A model generated the notes under the pieces. That model was not told the origin of the DNA, made no database searches, and worked only from the letters and a program-made list of their open reading frames with translations. A program made the position numbers and the translations under genes. From positions 71,500-135,499 of the forward strand of contig DHGP01000027.1 in NCBI GenBank assembly GCA_002402825.1: a DNA stretch of 64,000 nucleotides, in the 5' to 3' direction. Of the stretch, positions 32,920 through 41,485 are shown one piece after another; the stretch's first letter is position 1, and every line of letters begins with the position of its first letter. This stretch comes from Firmicutes bacterium UBA4795. GTDB taxonomy: Bacteria > Bacillota > Desulfotomaculia > Desulfotomaculales > Nap2-2B.

Positions 32920-33180
32920 TTATCGGGGCTCGACAATTAATTTTAACCCTGTTCTTTCCTCACCTTCAATAATAATATCTACAAAAGCAGGAATACAGAT
33001 TAAATCAACACCACTGGGAGCTACAAATCCCCGCGCAATAGCTACTGCTTTTATAGCTTGATTAAGTGCTCCTGCGCCGATGGCTTGAAGTTCAGCACAA
33101 CCGCGCTCACGCAACACCCCTGCTAATGCTCCGGCTACAGAATTTGGATTGGATTTTGCTGAAACTTTCAATACTTCCAT
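32920..33180 (-). CDS. spoVS: Stage V sporulation protein S
   Basis: An 86-residue protein, MEVLKVSAKSNPNSVAGALA..., highly conserved and of the Alba-like fold, needed for spore coat/cortex progression in Bacillus. Length and sequence match the family throughout. AGGAGG is present upstream. It marks the organism as a probable spore former. It lies between ymdB and the dipeptidase, the usual Clostridia order. Confidence 0.97.
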   Translation of the reverse strand: MEVLKVSAKSNPNSVAGALAGVLRERGCAELQAIGAGALNQAIKAVAIARGFVAPSGVDLICIPAFVDIIIEGEERTGLKLIVEPR

Positions 33181-33311
33181 ATTTTTTAGCCTCCTTATTT
33201 TGTAAGATAGATTGTTTCATAATTTTCTAAGATTTATTAACTATATTTTCTTAAGATTATATATTCGCCAGAGGTAAAATAATTCCTTTTATAATAAAAA
33301 CTTTTTTGCGA

Positions 33312-34091
33312 CTATTCATAATTTTGAATCCGTTTAATTAATTGTGCCTTTCCTGTCCGGGGGTCAATTTCGATGATCACCGCATTAAACTGGTAAGAAC
33401 CTGTAGCCACCTCAAATTTTTTGGGCACTTGACTCAAAAATTTCTCTATAACTAGCTCTTTTTTTACCCCTATAACTGAGTTCCTGGGACCGGTCATACC
33501 TAAATCAGAAATATATGCGGTACCCTCGTAAAGTATTCTTTCATCTGCTGTTTGGACATGGGTATGGGTACCGCATACGGCTGATACCCGACCCGCGAGA
33601 TACCAACCCATGGCCACTTTTTCTGAGGTTGCTTCGGCGTGAAAATCCACCACTATCGTCTTTGTTAAATCAGTTAATTTTAATACCAACTCATCTGCCT
33701 TCCGGAAAGGACAATCCAAGGCTGGCATAAAAGTACGCCCGGCAAGATTAATAACGGCAATTTTCAAATTATTTTTAGTTAAAAAAATATTACAGCCTGC
33801 CCCCGGAACACCGGGGGGAAAATTTGCCGGCCGAATTATCCTTTCTTCCCGGTTAATAAAGTTATATATTTCTTTTTGGCTCCAGACGTGGTTGCCCGTA
33901 GTAATCACGTCTACGTTACAATTAAAAAGCTCATCCGCTATTTTTTTGGTAATTCCCAATCCTCCAGCCGCGTTTTCTCCATTAGCAACAATAAAATCAA
34001 AATCACCTTCTTTTTGCAGAAGAGGTATTGTTTCTTTTACTGCTCGTCTACCAGGCCGTCCCACAATATCCCCGATCATTAACAAGCGCAA
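33312..34091 (-). CDS. ymdB: YmdB-type 2',3'-cyclic-nucleotide phosphodiesterase
   Basis: Metallophosphoesterase of the TIGR00282/YmdB group, about 259 residues. Metal motifs are MIGDIVGRPGRR, NGENAAGG, TGNHVW, DFHAEATSEK and CGTHTHVQT. In Bacillus YmdB affects biofilm versus motility and is located next to rny, as here. Start TTG 34091 is chosen because GGGGG lies 6 nt upstream and the protein then begins at MRLLMIGD. The frame is open nine codons further to 34118. Confidence 0.93.
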   Translation of the reverse strand: MRLLMIGDIVGRPGRRAVKETIPLLQKEGDFDFIVANGENAAGGLGITKKIADELFNCNVDVITTGNHVWSQKEIYNFINREERIIRPANFPPGVPGAGCNIFLTKNNLKIAVINLAGRTFMPALDCPFRKADELVLKLTDLTKTIVVDFHAEATSEKVAMGWYLAGRVSAVCGTHTHVQTADERILYEGTAYISDLGMTGPRNSVIGVKKELVIEKFLSQVPKKFEVATGSYQFNAVIIEIDPRTGKAQLIKRIQNYE

Positions 34092-34107
34092 AAATTTTCC
34101 CCCTGAG

Positions 34108-34677
34108 TTACTTATCAAAAACTAATACCTGTCCCTCTTCCCGAAAAGCAAATAAATATTTATCCCGGGTAGTCTTCTTGACACTTTCCAACAGATAATT
34201 AATCATTTTTTCTTGGGTTGCTAATTCTTCTTCAATTACAGGTTTATTGTCTTCAGTAACCAAGGATGTTTTTAAGCAATGCTGAAAAAGTCCTACTATT
34301 AGGGTAATTTCCTCCTGAACTATGGTTTCCACATCGCGCTGCAATTCAATTATAGTTAAATGCTTACAATTCTGGTAATTAATTTTACTTAAACGGGCTC
34401 GGTTATTTCCTAAAGAGTTAAAAACGTTTATACTATCCAATATTAGTTGTTTAATTTTAGCCTTTTCATCGCGGGTTAAAATATAGTCTATGATAAAGGT
34501 AAATTTTAAAACCTGGTTTACCGGATCAAAATTAACTGCCGTCACTTCAGGATAACGCATTAAAATAGAAACTAATAATTCTTCTGTCCAATCGGTCATT
34601 TTTTTGGGATTAGGATAAACTTCAAAACCATTCTTTATCATTCCCTCCCTCTTAGATCTTTCTACCAAACAGGTCAC
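34108..34677 (-). CDS. Hypothetical protein between rny and ymdB
   Basis: Up to 189 residues, not recognised. A predicted mixed alpha/beta segment (VTAVNFDPVNQVLKFTFII) is followed by a helical C-terminal half (VETIVQEEITLIVGLFQHCLK). No membrane helix or metal motif. The start may be the GTG at 34677, the TTG four codons later (after GGAAGGTGA) or ATG 34641 (after GAGGGAGGG). Its end overlaps the open frame of ymdB slightly. Co-directional with rny. Confidence 0.6.
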   Translation of the reverse strand: MTCLVERSKREGMIKNGFEVYPNPKKMTDWTEELLVSILMRYPEVTAVNFDPVNQVLKFTFIIDYILTRDEKAKIKQLILDSINVFNSLGNNRARLSKINYQNCKHLTIIELQRDVETIVQEEITLIVGLFQHCLKTSLVTEDNKPVIEEELATQEKMINYLLESVKKTTRDKYLFAFREEGQVLVFDK

Positions 34678-34716
34678 CTTCCTTACTTAAAATTATAATA
34701 TCATACCTTTCCTCTA

Positions 34717-34750
34717 TTTGTAGGGGCGTATGGCCATACGCCCCTACAAA
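34717..34750. repeat. Perfect 34-bp palindrome, REP-like (copy 3)
   Basis: An exact dyad without loop: TTTGTAGGGGCGTATGG followed by its reverse complement. It is located between rny and the next gene and has the same core as copies at 4181 and 5594. Confidence 0.92.
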
Positions 34751-34806
34751 CTGTAAAACATATTTACCCTCATTTAGGAAAATGACCCTTTAAAAGATTA
34801 TCTTAT

Positions 34807-36360
34807 TTATTTAGCGTAATCAACTACCCGGGTTTCCCTTATAATAGTTACTTTTATCTGACCAGGGTAGTTTAATTCTTTTTCAATTTTTTTACTGATT
34901 TCGCGGCTTAAAAAAACAGCTCCTAAATCATCAATTTTTTCCGGCTTAACCATAATACGTATTTCACGTCCGGCCTGGATAGCATAAGATTTATCCACCC
35001 CATCAAAAGAACTGGCAATATCTTCTAACTTTTGCAACCTTTTAATATATAGCTCTAACGTTTCCCGTCGTGCTCCTGGGCGTGCTGCTGAGATGGCATC
35101 AGCTGCCTGGACTAAAACGGCAATAATTGTTTGGGGCTCTTCATCACCGTGATGGGTCGCAATGGCGTGCAAAATTTCCTGTTGTTCATGATATTTTTTG
35201 GCCAACTCCACTCCAACGGCCACGTGAGGGCCTTCCACTTCATGATTGGTAGCTTTTCCAATGTCGTGTAACAGCCCTGCCCGTTTAGCTAATTTTATGT
35301 CTATATCAAGTTCAGCAGCCATTAAGCCAGCTAAATGAGAAACCTCGATAGAATGTTTAAGCACATTTTGACCATAACTGGTCCGAAATTTTAATCTTCC
35401 TAATAAGTTAACCAGTTCAGGATGAAGGCCGTGAACTGAAGTATCAAAAATAGCCTGTTCGCCAGCTTCCCGTATTTGGGCCTCTACTTCTTGCCGGGCT
35501 TTTTGGACCATTTCCTCAATTCTGGCCGGATGAATACGCCCGTCCACTATTAATTTTTCCAACGCCACTCGAGCTACCTCACGGCGGATGGGATCAAACC
35601 CAGATAAAATTACCGCTTCTGGAGTATCATCAATAATCAAATCTATACCTGTTAGGGTTTCAAAAGACCTGATATTACGACCTTCCCGACCAATAATGCG
35701 ACCCTTCATTTCGTCGTTGGGCAACGGAATTACCGCCACGGTAGTTTCCGTTACGTGGTCAGCGGCACAACGTTGAATTGCCTGGGTAATAATTTCGCGA
35801 GCTTTTTTTTCTCCTTCTTCTTTAGCTTTGCACTCCATCTCTTTAATTAAAGACATAATTTCAGGTTGCATATTTTTTTCTACCTCGGTTAGTAAAGTCT
35901 GGCGGGCTTCCTCAGTAGTTAATCCGGAAATACGTTCCAGTTCTTTTACCTGCTTTTGATAAAGGGCCTCTAAATTCAACTTTATTTTTGCCATTTCGTT
36001 TTCTTTTTGGACTAATTTTTCTTCTTTTTGTTCTATATTTTCAATTTTACGATCCAAAGTTTCTTCTTTTTGTAACAGCCGCCGCTCCATCCGTTGCAGT
36101 TCAGCCCGTCGTTCCTTAATATCTTTTTCCATTTCGTGGCGCAGCTTTAAACATTCCTCTTTGGTTTCTAAAACAGCTTCTCTTTTTTTGGCTTCAGAAA
36201 GCTTAATTGCCTCATCAAGAATTTTTTTGGCTTCTGCTTCGGCCGAAGTAATTTTTGCTTCGGCTAGATATTTTCGTAAGAAATAACCCAGGACAAAAGC
36301 AACAATTATGGTTATTATAGCTAAAACTATAATTATTTGCTCCGACACAACTAAATTCAC
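34807..36360 (-). CDS. rny: Ribonuclease Y
   Basis: Membrane-anchored endoribonuclease of 517 residues that starts bulk mRNA decay. The N-terminal helix (about 8-26) is followed by a long charged coiled coil (about 35-165), a KH domain (GRIIGREGRNIRSFE) and an HD domain (LLHDIGKATNHE, HHGDEEP). All parts are of normal length. GAGGTG precedes the ATG. Confidence 0.98.
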   Translation of the reverse strand: MNLVVSEQIIIVLAIITIIVAFVLGYFLRKYLAEAKITSAEAEAKKILDEAIKLSEAKKREAVLETKEECLKLRHEMEKDIKERRAELQRMERRLLQKEETLDRKIENIEQKEEKLVQKENEMAKIKLNLEALYQKQVKELERISGLTTEEARQTLLTEVEKNMQPEIMSLIKEMECKAKEEGEKKAREIITQAIQRCAADHVTETTVAVIPLPNDEMKGRIIGREGRNIRSFETLTGIDLIIDDTPEAVILSGFDPIRREVARVALEKLIVDGRIHPARIEEMVQKARQEVEAQIREAGEQAIFDTSVHGLHPELVNLLGRLKFRTSYGQNVLKHSIEVSHLAGLMAAELDIDIKLAKRAGLLHDIGKATNHEVEGPHVAVGVELAKKYHEQQEILHAIATHHGDEEPQTIIAVLVQAADAISAARPGARRETLELYIKRLQKLEDIASSFDGVDKSYAIQAGREIRIMVKPEKIDDLGAVFLSREISKKIEKELNYPGQIKVTIIRETRVVDYAK

Positions 36361-36479
36361 CTCTTTTTAAATTCTTACCAGCAAAAAAATACCGTGCTCT
36401 TAAGCAACGGTAGAAAACGAACTAGTATCCTTTTAACCATCAAAACTAGATTAATAATATCTTCTCTGGCCGCAAGGCA

Positions 36480-36705
36480 ATTCAGACGTCAGACGTCTGT
36501 CGTCAGACGTCAGGAGAAAAACAGTAACCAGTTATAAATTTAAACATTTTTACGTCAAAATTTCTTGGTAACTGATGTCCGACGACCATTCTCAGGCGTC
36601 AGACTTCAAACTTCAAACTTCAGACTTCAGGAGAAAATAAAACCTAAGAAATTTCCTGACAACCGATGTCCGATGACCCCCTGACGACCTGCGTCCGACG
36701 ATCTG
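36480..36705. repeat. Cluster of heptamer repeats between recA and rny
   Basis: The 458-bp gap contains TCAGACG units (36482-36515), TCAAACT/TCAGACT units (36603-36635), and degenerate GATGTCCGATGACC-type blocks (36575-36590, 36665-36700). Each block is followed by AGGAGAAAA or TTTCCTGA, so the repeats form a higher-order tandem array of about 85-90 bp. No gene is seen in the gap. Confidence 0.8.
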
Positions 36706-36818
36706 ATTATCTATGTTTAATCCTTAAAGGACGCAACTTGCTCAGCTTTCTTCCGTTGTCCATGATGTATTTTATTGTTTTAAATATAAGTTTGTCAAGG
36801 TTTACCTTCTTATTTGCT

Positions 36819-37913
36819 TTAAGCTTCTTCAGGCTTATTAGTTATATTTTTTAATTCTAGCTCTTCAAATTCAGTGGCTGCATCTTCTATGGCAGACGAA
36901 ATAGTTATGGGTGAGGTTTTAATTTCTCCTTCGTTTAGTTTTTGACGAACTTGTTGCTCAATTTCTTTGGCCACGTCTGAATGATCCTTTAGAAAATCCT
37001 TTACGTTTTCCCGCCCCTGACCTAAGCGTTCATCTCCATAAGAATACCAGGCGCCGCTTTTGTTAACAATACCCAGCGTTACGGCCGTATCAAGGATGCT
37101 GCCTTCCCGCGAGATACCTGTACCATACATAATATCAAATTCGGCTTGTTTAAAAGGCGGAGCTACCTTATTCTTAACTACCTTAACTCTGGTCCGGCAG
37201 CCTGTAATATCAACGCCTTGTTTTAAAGTTTCCAGCTTGCGTACATCCAACCGGATAGAAGCGTAAAATTTTAAAGCTCTCCCCCCGGGAGTGGTTTCCG
37301 GGTTACCAAACATAACTCCTACCTTTTCTCTTAACTGGTTAATAAAAATGACGGTGGTATGTGATTTGCTTACTACAGCTGTTAGTTTTCGCAGAGCCTG
37401 AGACATTAGCCGAGCCTGTAAGCCAACGTGAATATCTCCCATTTCTCCTTCTATTTCGGCTTTAGGAACCAGAGCAGCTACTGAATCAATAACCACTATG
37501 TCAATCGCCCCACTTCGCACCAAAGTTTCACAAATTTCCAGGGCCTGTTCTCCTGTATCCGGTTGGGAAACTAATAAGTTATCAATATCTACCCCCAAAT
37601 TTCTCGCGTACAACGGGTCCAAAGCGTGTTCTGCATCTATAAAAGCCGCAATGCCCCCGGCTTTTTGTGCTTCTGCAATAATATGCAACGCCACGGTAGT
37701 TTTTCCTGAAGCTTCTGGACCAAAAACCTCTACAATTCGTCCTCGCGGTACACCACCTACACCCAGGGCAATATCTAAAGATAAAGCTCCCGTAGGAATA
37801 ACTTCTATATTTAAATTAGCCGATGCTTCTCCTAATCTCATAATTGAACCCTTGCCAAACTGGCGTTCTATCTGTATTAATGCTCCTTCTAACGCTTTTT
37901 GTTTTTCATTCAA
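36819..37913 (-). CDS. recA: Recombinase A
   Basis: DNA strand-exchange and LexA co-protease protein, 364 residues. Walker A GPEASGKTT, the QPDTGEQALEI segment, loop L1/L2 region FINQLREKVGVMFGNPETTPGG and the C-terminal domain are all present. It lies downstream of pncC/cinA. No LexA box was identified with confidence. Confidence 0.99.
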   Translation of the reverse strand: MNEKQKALEGALIQIERQFGKGSIMRLGEASANLNIEVIPTGALSLDIALGVGGVPRGRIVEVFGPEASGKTTVALHIIAEAQKAGGIAAFIDAEHALDPLYARNLGVDIDNLLVSQPDTGEQALEICETLVRSGAIDIVVIDSVAALVPKAEIEGEMGDIHVGLQARLMSQALRKLTAVVSKSHTTVIFINQLREKVGVMFGNPETTPGGRALKFYASIRLDVRKLETLKQGVDITGCRTRVKVVKNKVAPPFKQAEFDIMYGTGISREGSILDTAVTLGIVNKSGAWYSYGDERLGQGRENVKDFLKDHSDVAKEIEQQVRQKLNEGEIKTSPITISSAIEDAATEFEELELKNITNKPEEA

Positions 37914-37933
37914 GGCTTAGCCTCCATCCTATA

Positions 37934-38419
37934 TTAATTATTCTCGCTTAAATAAGTGTGTAACATCGTCAATCCAGCTTCGGCAGCGTTTTGTCTGATA
38001 TCAAGACGCGTTCCGGTAAACTGGAACTCCTGGCAATAATTACCTTTCGGTGTAACCAGAGCAATGTATACCAGCCCCACCGGTTTTAAAAGAGAACCGC
38101 CCGCCGGACCAGCAATACCCGTAACAGATAAGCCTACATTTGCTTCTAATAAATTTTTTACCCCGTAAGCCATAGCCATAGCTGTTTGCTCACTAACTGC
38201 TCCGTAAGTTTGTAAAATCTCTGCTGAAACACCCAGTACCTTTTCTTTAACCAGATTAGCGTAAGCCACTATTCCACCTAAAAAATATTGGGAACTACCA
38301 ACTATATCAGTCAGTAGCACGGCGATTAAGCCACCGGTACATGACTCGGCTACTGCCAAGGTAATATTTTTGGCGGCTAATAAACGGGCTACCGCCTCTT
38401 TTTTTTGCTCATTAAACAA
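37934..38419 (-). CDS. pncC: Nicotinamide-nucleotide amidohydrolase (CinA C-terminal domain only)
   Basis: Deamidates NMN in pyridine nucleotide recycling. Signature AESCTGG near the N-terminus and SVTGIAGP in mid-protein identify the CinA C-terminal domain. The COG1058 N-terminal domain of full CinA is absent. TTG 38419 follows AGGAGA and would couple translation to the upstream gene (overlap of 8 bp). A longer version from GTG 38458 lacks a ribosome binding site. Confidence 0.92.
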   Translation of the reverse strand: MFNEQKKEAVARLLAAKNITLAVAESCTGGLIAVLLTDIVGSSQYFLGGIVAYANLVKEKVLGVSAEILQTYGAVSEQTAMAMAYGVKNLLEANVGLSVTGIAGPAGGSLLKPVGLVYIALVTPKGNYCQEFQFTGTRLDIRQNAAEAGLTMLHTYLSENN

Positions 38420-39896
38420 AACAAGTTTCTCTCCTAAGATAACTGCGCAACTGTTCACCGCTTATTTTTTCGTGTTCCAAGAGTAATCCTACTATTGTTT
38501 CCATAATATCGTAAGTCCGGCTTAAATATTCTTTAACCCGTTTTTCCTGACTATGCAGAATTTCAGTTATTACCCGGTAGCGCAACCCGGCGGGCAAGGT
38601 TTTTGCATCTACCACTTTTAACCGGGACATACCGGCCTTAATTATTTGCTCAGCAAGACCAGTCGCTTGTTCAAAGTCATTAACTGCCCCTGTGCTGTGG
38701 TCGCCTAAAAACAACTCTTCCGCCAACGCTCCGGCCAACATAACTGCAATTTGATTTTCCAGGTACTCCTTTGTGTACAAGTAATTATCGTCTTCTGAGG
38801 ACTGGCGCATGTAGCCCAAAGCCATCCCCCGCGGCGCAATGGTCAACGTTGATACTGAACCAGGTCTAACCAACTCGCTTAAAAAAGCATGTCCTGTTTC
38901 GTGAATAGCTACTCGTCTTAATTCTGCCGGTGAAGGATGACGGTCCAGACGGTCTCCCATCATTACTTTATCTATTGCTTCCCGGAAATGGTGTTGTTCT
39001 ACGACTTCACAATTTTCCCGCATCGCTAAAATAGCGGCTTCATTGGCCAGGCTCTCTAAATGAGCCCCGCTAAAACCAAAAGTTTCTTTAGCTATCTCCT
39101 CCAGCGAAACACTATCAGCTAAAGGCTTATTTTGGGTATGAAGTTTTAATATTTCCAGCCGTCCTTGTTTATCAGGTAATTCAACTTTAACGTGACGGTC
39201 AAAACGACCAGGCCGTAATATGGCCGGGTCCAGTAAATCCATTCGGTTTGTAGCGGCTACCACCAGGATCCTAACCTTATCATTAACTTTAATTCCGTCC
39301 ATTTCTACCAACAATTGGTTAAGAGTTTGGTCATATTCTAAATGGTTGCTTGTTTGGCCTCTTTTGCCGGCTAAAATATCAATCTCATCAATAAAAATTA
39401 AAGCGTTATTTTTTCCTTGCTTTAAAGTTGCCTCCCGGGCTGCTTGAAACAATCGCCTCACTCTTTGGGCACCTACTCCAGCATACATTTCAATAAACTC
39501 CGACCCGCTGCAGGAAATAAATGCCGCGTCAGTAAAACTGGCCGCAGCTTTAGCCAGCAAGGTTTTTCCTGTACCAGGCGGTCCGGTAAGCAAAATGCCT
39601 TTGAGGGGTCGAATGCCCAGTTGTAAGATAGCCTGGTTATTTTTAATAAAATTCAATGCTTCCTGTAGTTCGCGAATAGCTCCTGCCTGTCCCCCTATAT
39701 CCGCAAAGGAAATTTCTTGCTGGGGACTAATTTTTTGTTCGCTAAAATTTTTGGTCATTAGACCTCGAGTCCGAACAATAAAATAAGCACCTATCCCCAA
39801 CACTCCTAAAAAAATTAAAGGGGTAAGATCGTATCCGCAAATAACTAAAAAAATTATTACGGCTATAATTAAACCCAGACCAACTTCCTTAACCAT
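38412..39896 (-). CDS. Short FtsH-family AAA+ metalloprotease
   Basis: About 494 residues. Two closely spaced N-terminal membrane helices (about 8-42) replace the longer extracytoplasmic domain of FtsH. They are followed by an AAA module (Walker A GPPGTGKT, Walker B IFIDEID, SRH region ATNRMDLLDPAILRPGRFDR) and a zinc protease domain with HETGH in place of the usual HEAGH. The third zinc ligand region (AVNDFEQAT) is present. It is probably a paralogue of the housekeeping FtsH. ATG 39896 follows GGAAGG. Confidence 0.9.
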   Translation of the reverse strand: MVKEVGLGLIIAVIIFLVICGYDLTPLIFLGVLGIGAYFIVRTRGLMTKNFSEQKISPQQEISFADIGGQAGAIRELQEALNFIKNNQAILQLGIRPLKGILLTGPPGTGKTLLAKAAASFTDAAFISCSGSEFIEMYAGVGAQRVRRLFQAAREATLKQGKNNALIFIDEIDILAGKRGQTSNHLEYDQTLNQLLVEMDGIKVNDKVRILVVAATNRMDLLDPAILRPGRFDRHVKVELPDKQGRLEILKLHTQNKPLADSVSLEEIAKETFGFSGAHLESLANEAAILAMRENCEVVEQHHFREAIDKVMMGDRLDRHPSPAELRRVAIHETGHAFLSELVRPGSVSTLTIAPRGMALGYMRQSSEDDNYLYTKEYLENQIAVMLAGALAEELFLGDHSTGAVNDFEQATGLAEQIIKAGMSRLKVVDAKTLPAGLRYRVITEILHSQEKRVKEYLSRTYDIMETIVGLLLEHEKISGEQLRSYLRRETCFV

Positions 39897-40090
39897 ACTC
39901 ACCTTCCTTTTAGTTATTTTACTAGATAATTAATTAAAAAACAGTTTAAAACTCTTAATTCACTTCAAAAAGAACTTAGCCCATTTAAGCTGTAAATAAG
40001 CCATAAAGTTAATCGCCGTATTTTAGCTTTAAAAGATATAGTAATTATAACATAAAGAGATTAAAGATTAGCAAGGAAAAATATACCTTG

Positions 40091-40639
40091 TCAGACAGAA
40101 CGTTGCCTGGTATTTTCCGTAATTTTATCTTGTTTCCGGGGGATAACTTCATATAAATAGTGGTTACCGTGCTGCATTTGTAAATAAATATAGTTTTGGT
40201 CAATAAAAATAGTGGCGTGAGACTTTTGTAAGGAAGCATCGCGTTCAATGCATTTTGCCATCTCCCGAAAATTCCCCTGCATGATAGCTTCATAAATAGC
40301 AAATTGACTAGTGTAAAAAATTTTCTTTAATGGTGCATCCCGGTTATCCTGTAAATCAATTTGGAAGGGTTTGTTGCCTAAAATATTTTGAATATTATTT
40401 TGCAAGTTTTGGTAGGTGTGTTTTATATCTTCTACCGCTCCTAACTTAACCACTATCCGGATTACCGGTTTGCGCCGATCAATACTAAAAGATTCTATGG
40501 CTGGATTAGCTTTAAGCACCTGGTTCAGTGGCTCGTTATAACTATATTTATAATAAATCCACCGGCTGCCTAAAAACAAAACCAGAGCCAAAACCGTAGC
40601 CAGTAAAACTACCGGAATCCGAAGGCCTTGCCAGGTCAT
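40091..40639 (-). CDS. Membrane-anchored hypothetical protein
   Basis: A 182-residue protein with one N-terminal helix (about 8-28). A mostly soluble region follows (IRIVVKLGAVEDIKHTYQNLQ and YLQMQHGNHYLYEVIPR). Not recognised. It lies 27 bp after the RodZ-like gene and before the FtsH-like gene. The downstream gap 39903-40090 holds nothing definite. Confidence 0.6.
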   Translation of the reverse strand: MTWQGLRIPVVLLATVLALVLFLGSRWIYYKYSYNEPLNQVLKANPAIESFSIDRRKPVIRIVVKLGAVEDIKHTYQNLQNNIQNILGNKPFQIDLQDNRDAPLKKIFYTSQFAIYEAIMQGNFREMAKCIERDASLQKSHATIFIDQNYIYLQMQHGNHYLYEVIPRKQDKITENTRQRSV

Positions 40640-40666
40640 AATTTTTCCCTTTCTTTCCCACGCCTC

Positions 40667-41407
40667 CTACGAAATAAGAGAATCCGGATATTCCCATTTT
40701 ATTACTTCTCCCCGGGCGCCTAAGAAGCCGTAGTCGCGACCATTGACCTTTACTTGAACCACCCCCGCGTTTCCCAACTTAATCCGGACATTCTCCTGAC
40801 CGTGAAATGTTTTTATTTGGTTGGCCGCTAATTCTCCGGTAAATTTTACCTGACCATCACACATTACTTCTACCCAACACCGGTCATCGGTAACGTGTAA
40901 AACTAAGTTAATTCCCTCTTTAAGATTGCCGGCATTGTCTTTTTGTTCCCCGGGGCTATTATTCTGCGGGGTAGGAAGGTTTTTCTCTGGAAGTTTTAGG
41001 TGTTGGTTTGAATCAGGTTGGAACTTGATGTAATTTATTTTGTTTGACTTTATAGGCCCAAATAAGCTGAATCCCAAAACTAAAAGCAGCCCTAAAGCAA
41101 TTATGGCCACGGTATGGGTTAAGCGCCAGGTAAAAGCTTTTTCCGGGGTTAAAACCTTTTCTGACAATCCTTCTTCGGGAGGATATTGTTTTTCAAACCA
41201 CCATACCAGTTCTTCAGCGTTTAAACCTAAATACCGGGCATAATTACGTAAAAAGCCTTTTGCGTAAGCTCGGCCAGGGATAACAGTAAAATTTTCATTT
41301 TCTAAAGCCACCAGGTATTTTTGACGAATTTTTGTTTTTTCCTCTGCTTGGGCAAGGGACAGGTTTTTTTCTACTCTGGTTTTTTTTAAGACATTACCAA
41401 TCTCCAA
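40667..41407 (-). CDS. rodZ: RodZ-like helix-turn-helix membrane protein
   Basis: A 246-residue protein with an N-terminal HTH_25 domain (LKKTRVEKNLSLAQAEEKTK, YAKGFLRNYARYLGL). One membrane helix (about 115-133) follows, then a low-complexity linker and a C-terminal DUF4115 domain (CWVEVMCDGQVKFTGEL). RodZ links MreB to the cell wall. Its position directly after ftsK fits the Clostridia gene order. Confidence 0.88.
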   Translation of the reverse strand: MEIGNVLKKTRVEKNLSLAQAEEKTKIRQKYLVALENENFTVIPGRAYAKGFLRNYARYLGLNAEELVWWFEKQYPPEEGLSEKVLTPEKAFTWRLTHTVAIIALGLLLVLGFSLFGPIKSNKINYIKFQPDSNQHLKLPEKNLPTPQNNSPGEQKDNAGNLKEGINLVLHVTDDRCWVEVMCDGQVKFTGELAANQIKTFHGQENVRIKLGNAGVVQVKVNGRDYGFLGARGEVIKWEYPDSLIS

Positions 41408-41485
41408 AGTTCATTCTCTCCCTGCTCTTTTGTCTTTTATAATGATTATAATAGTCTTTAGGGCAGGAGGCAATAAATATTTATT

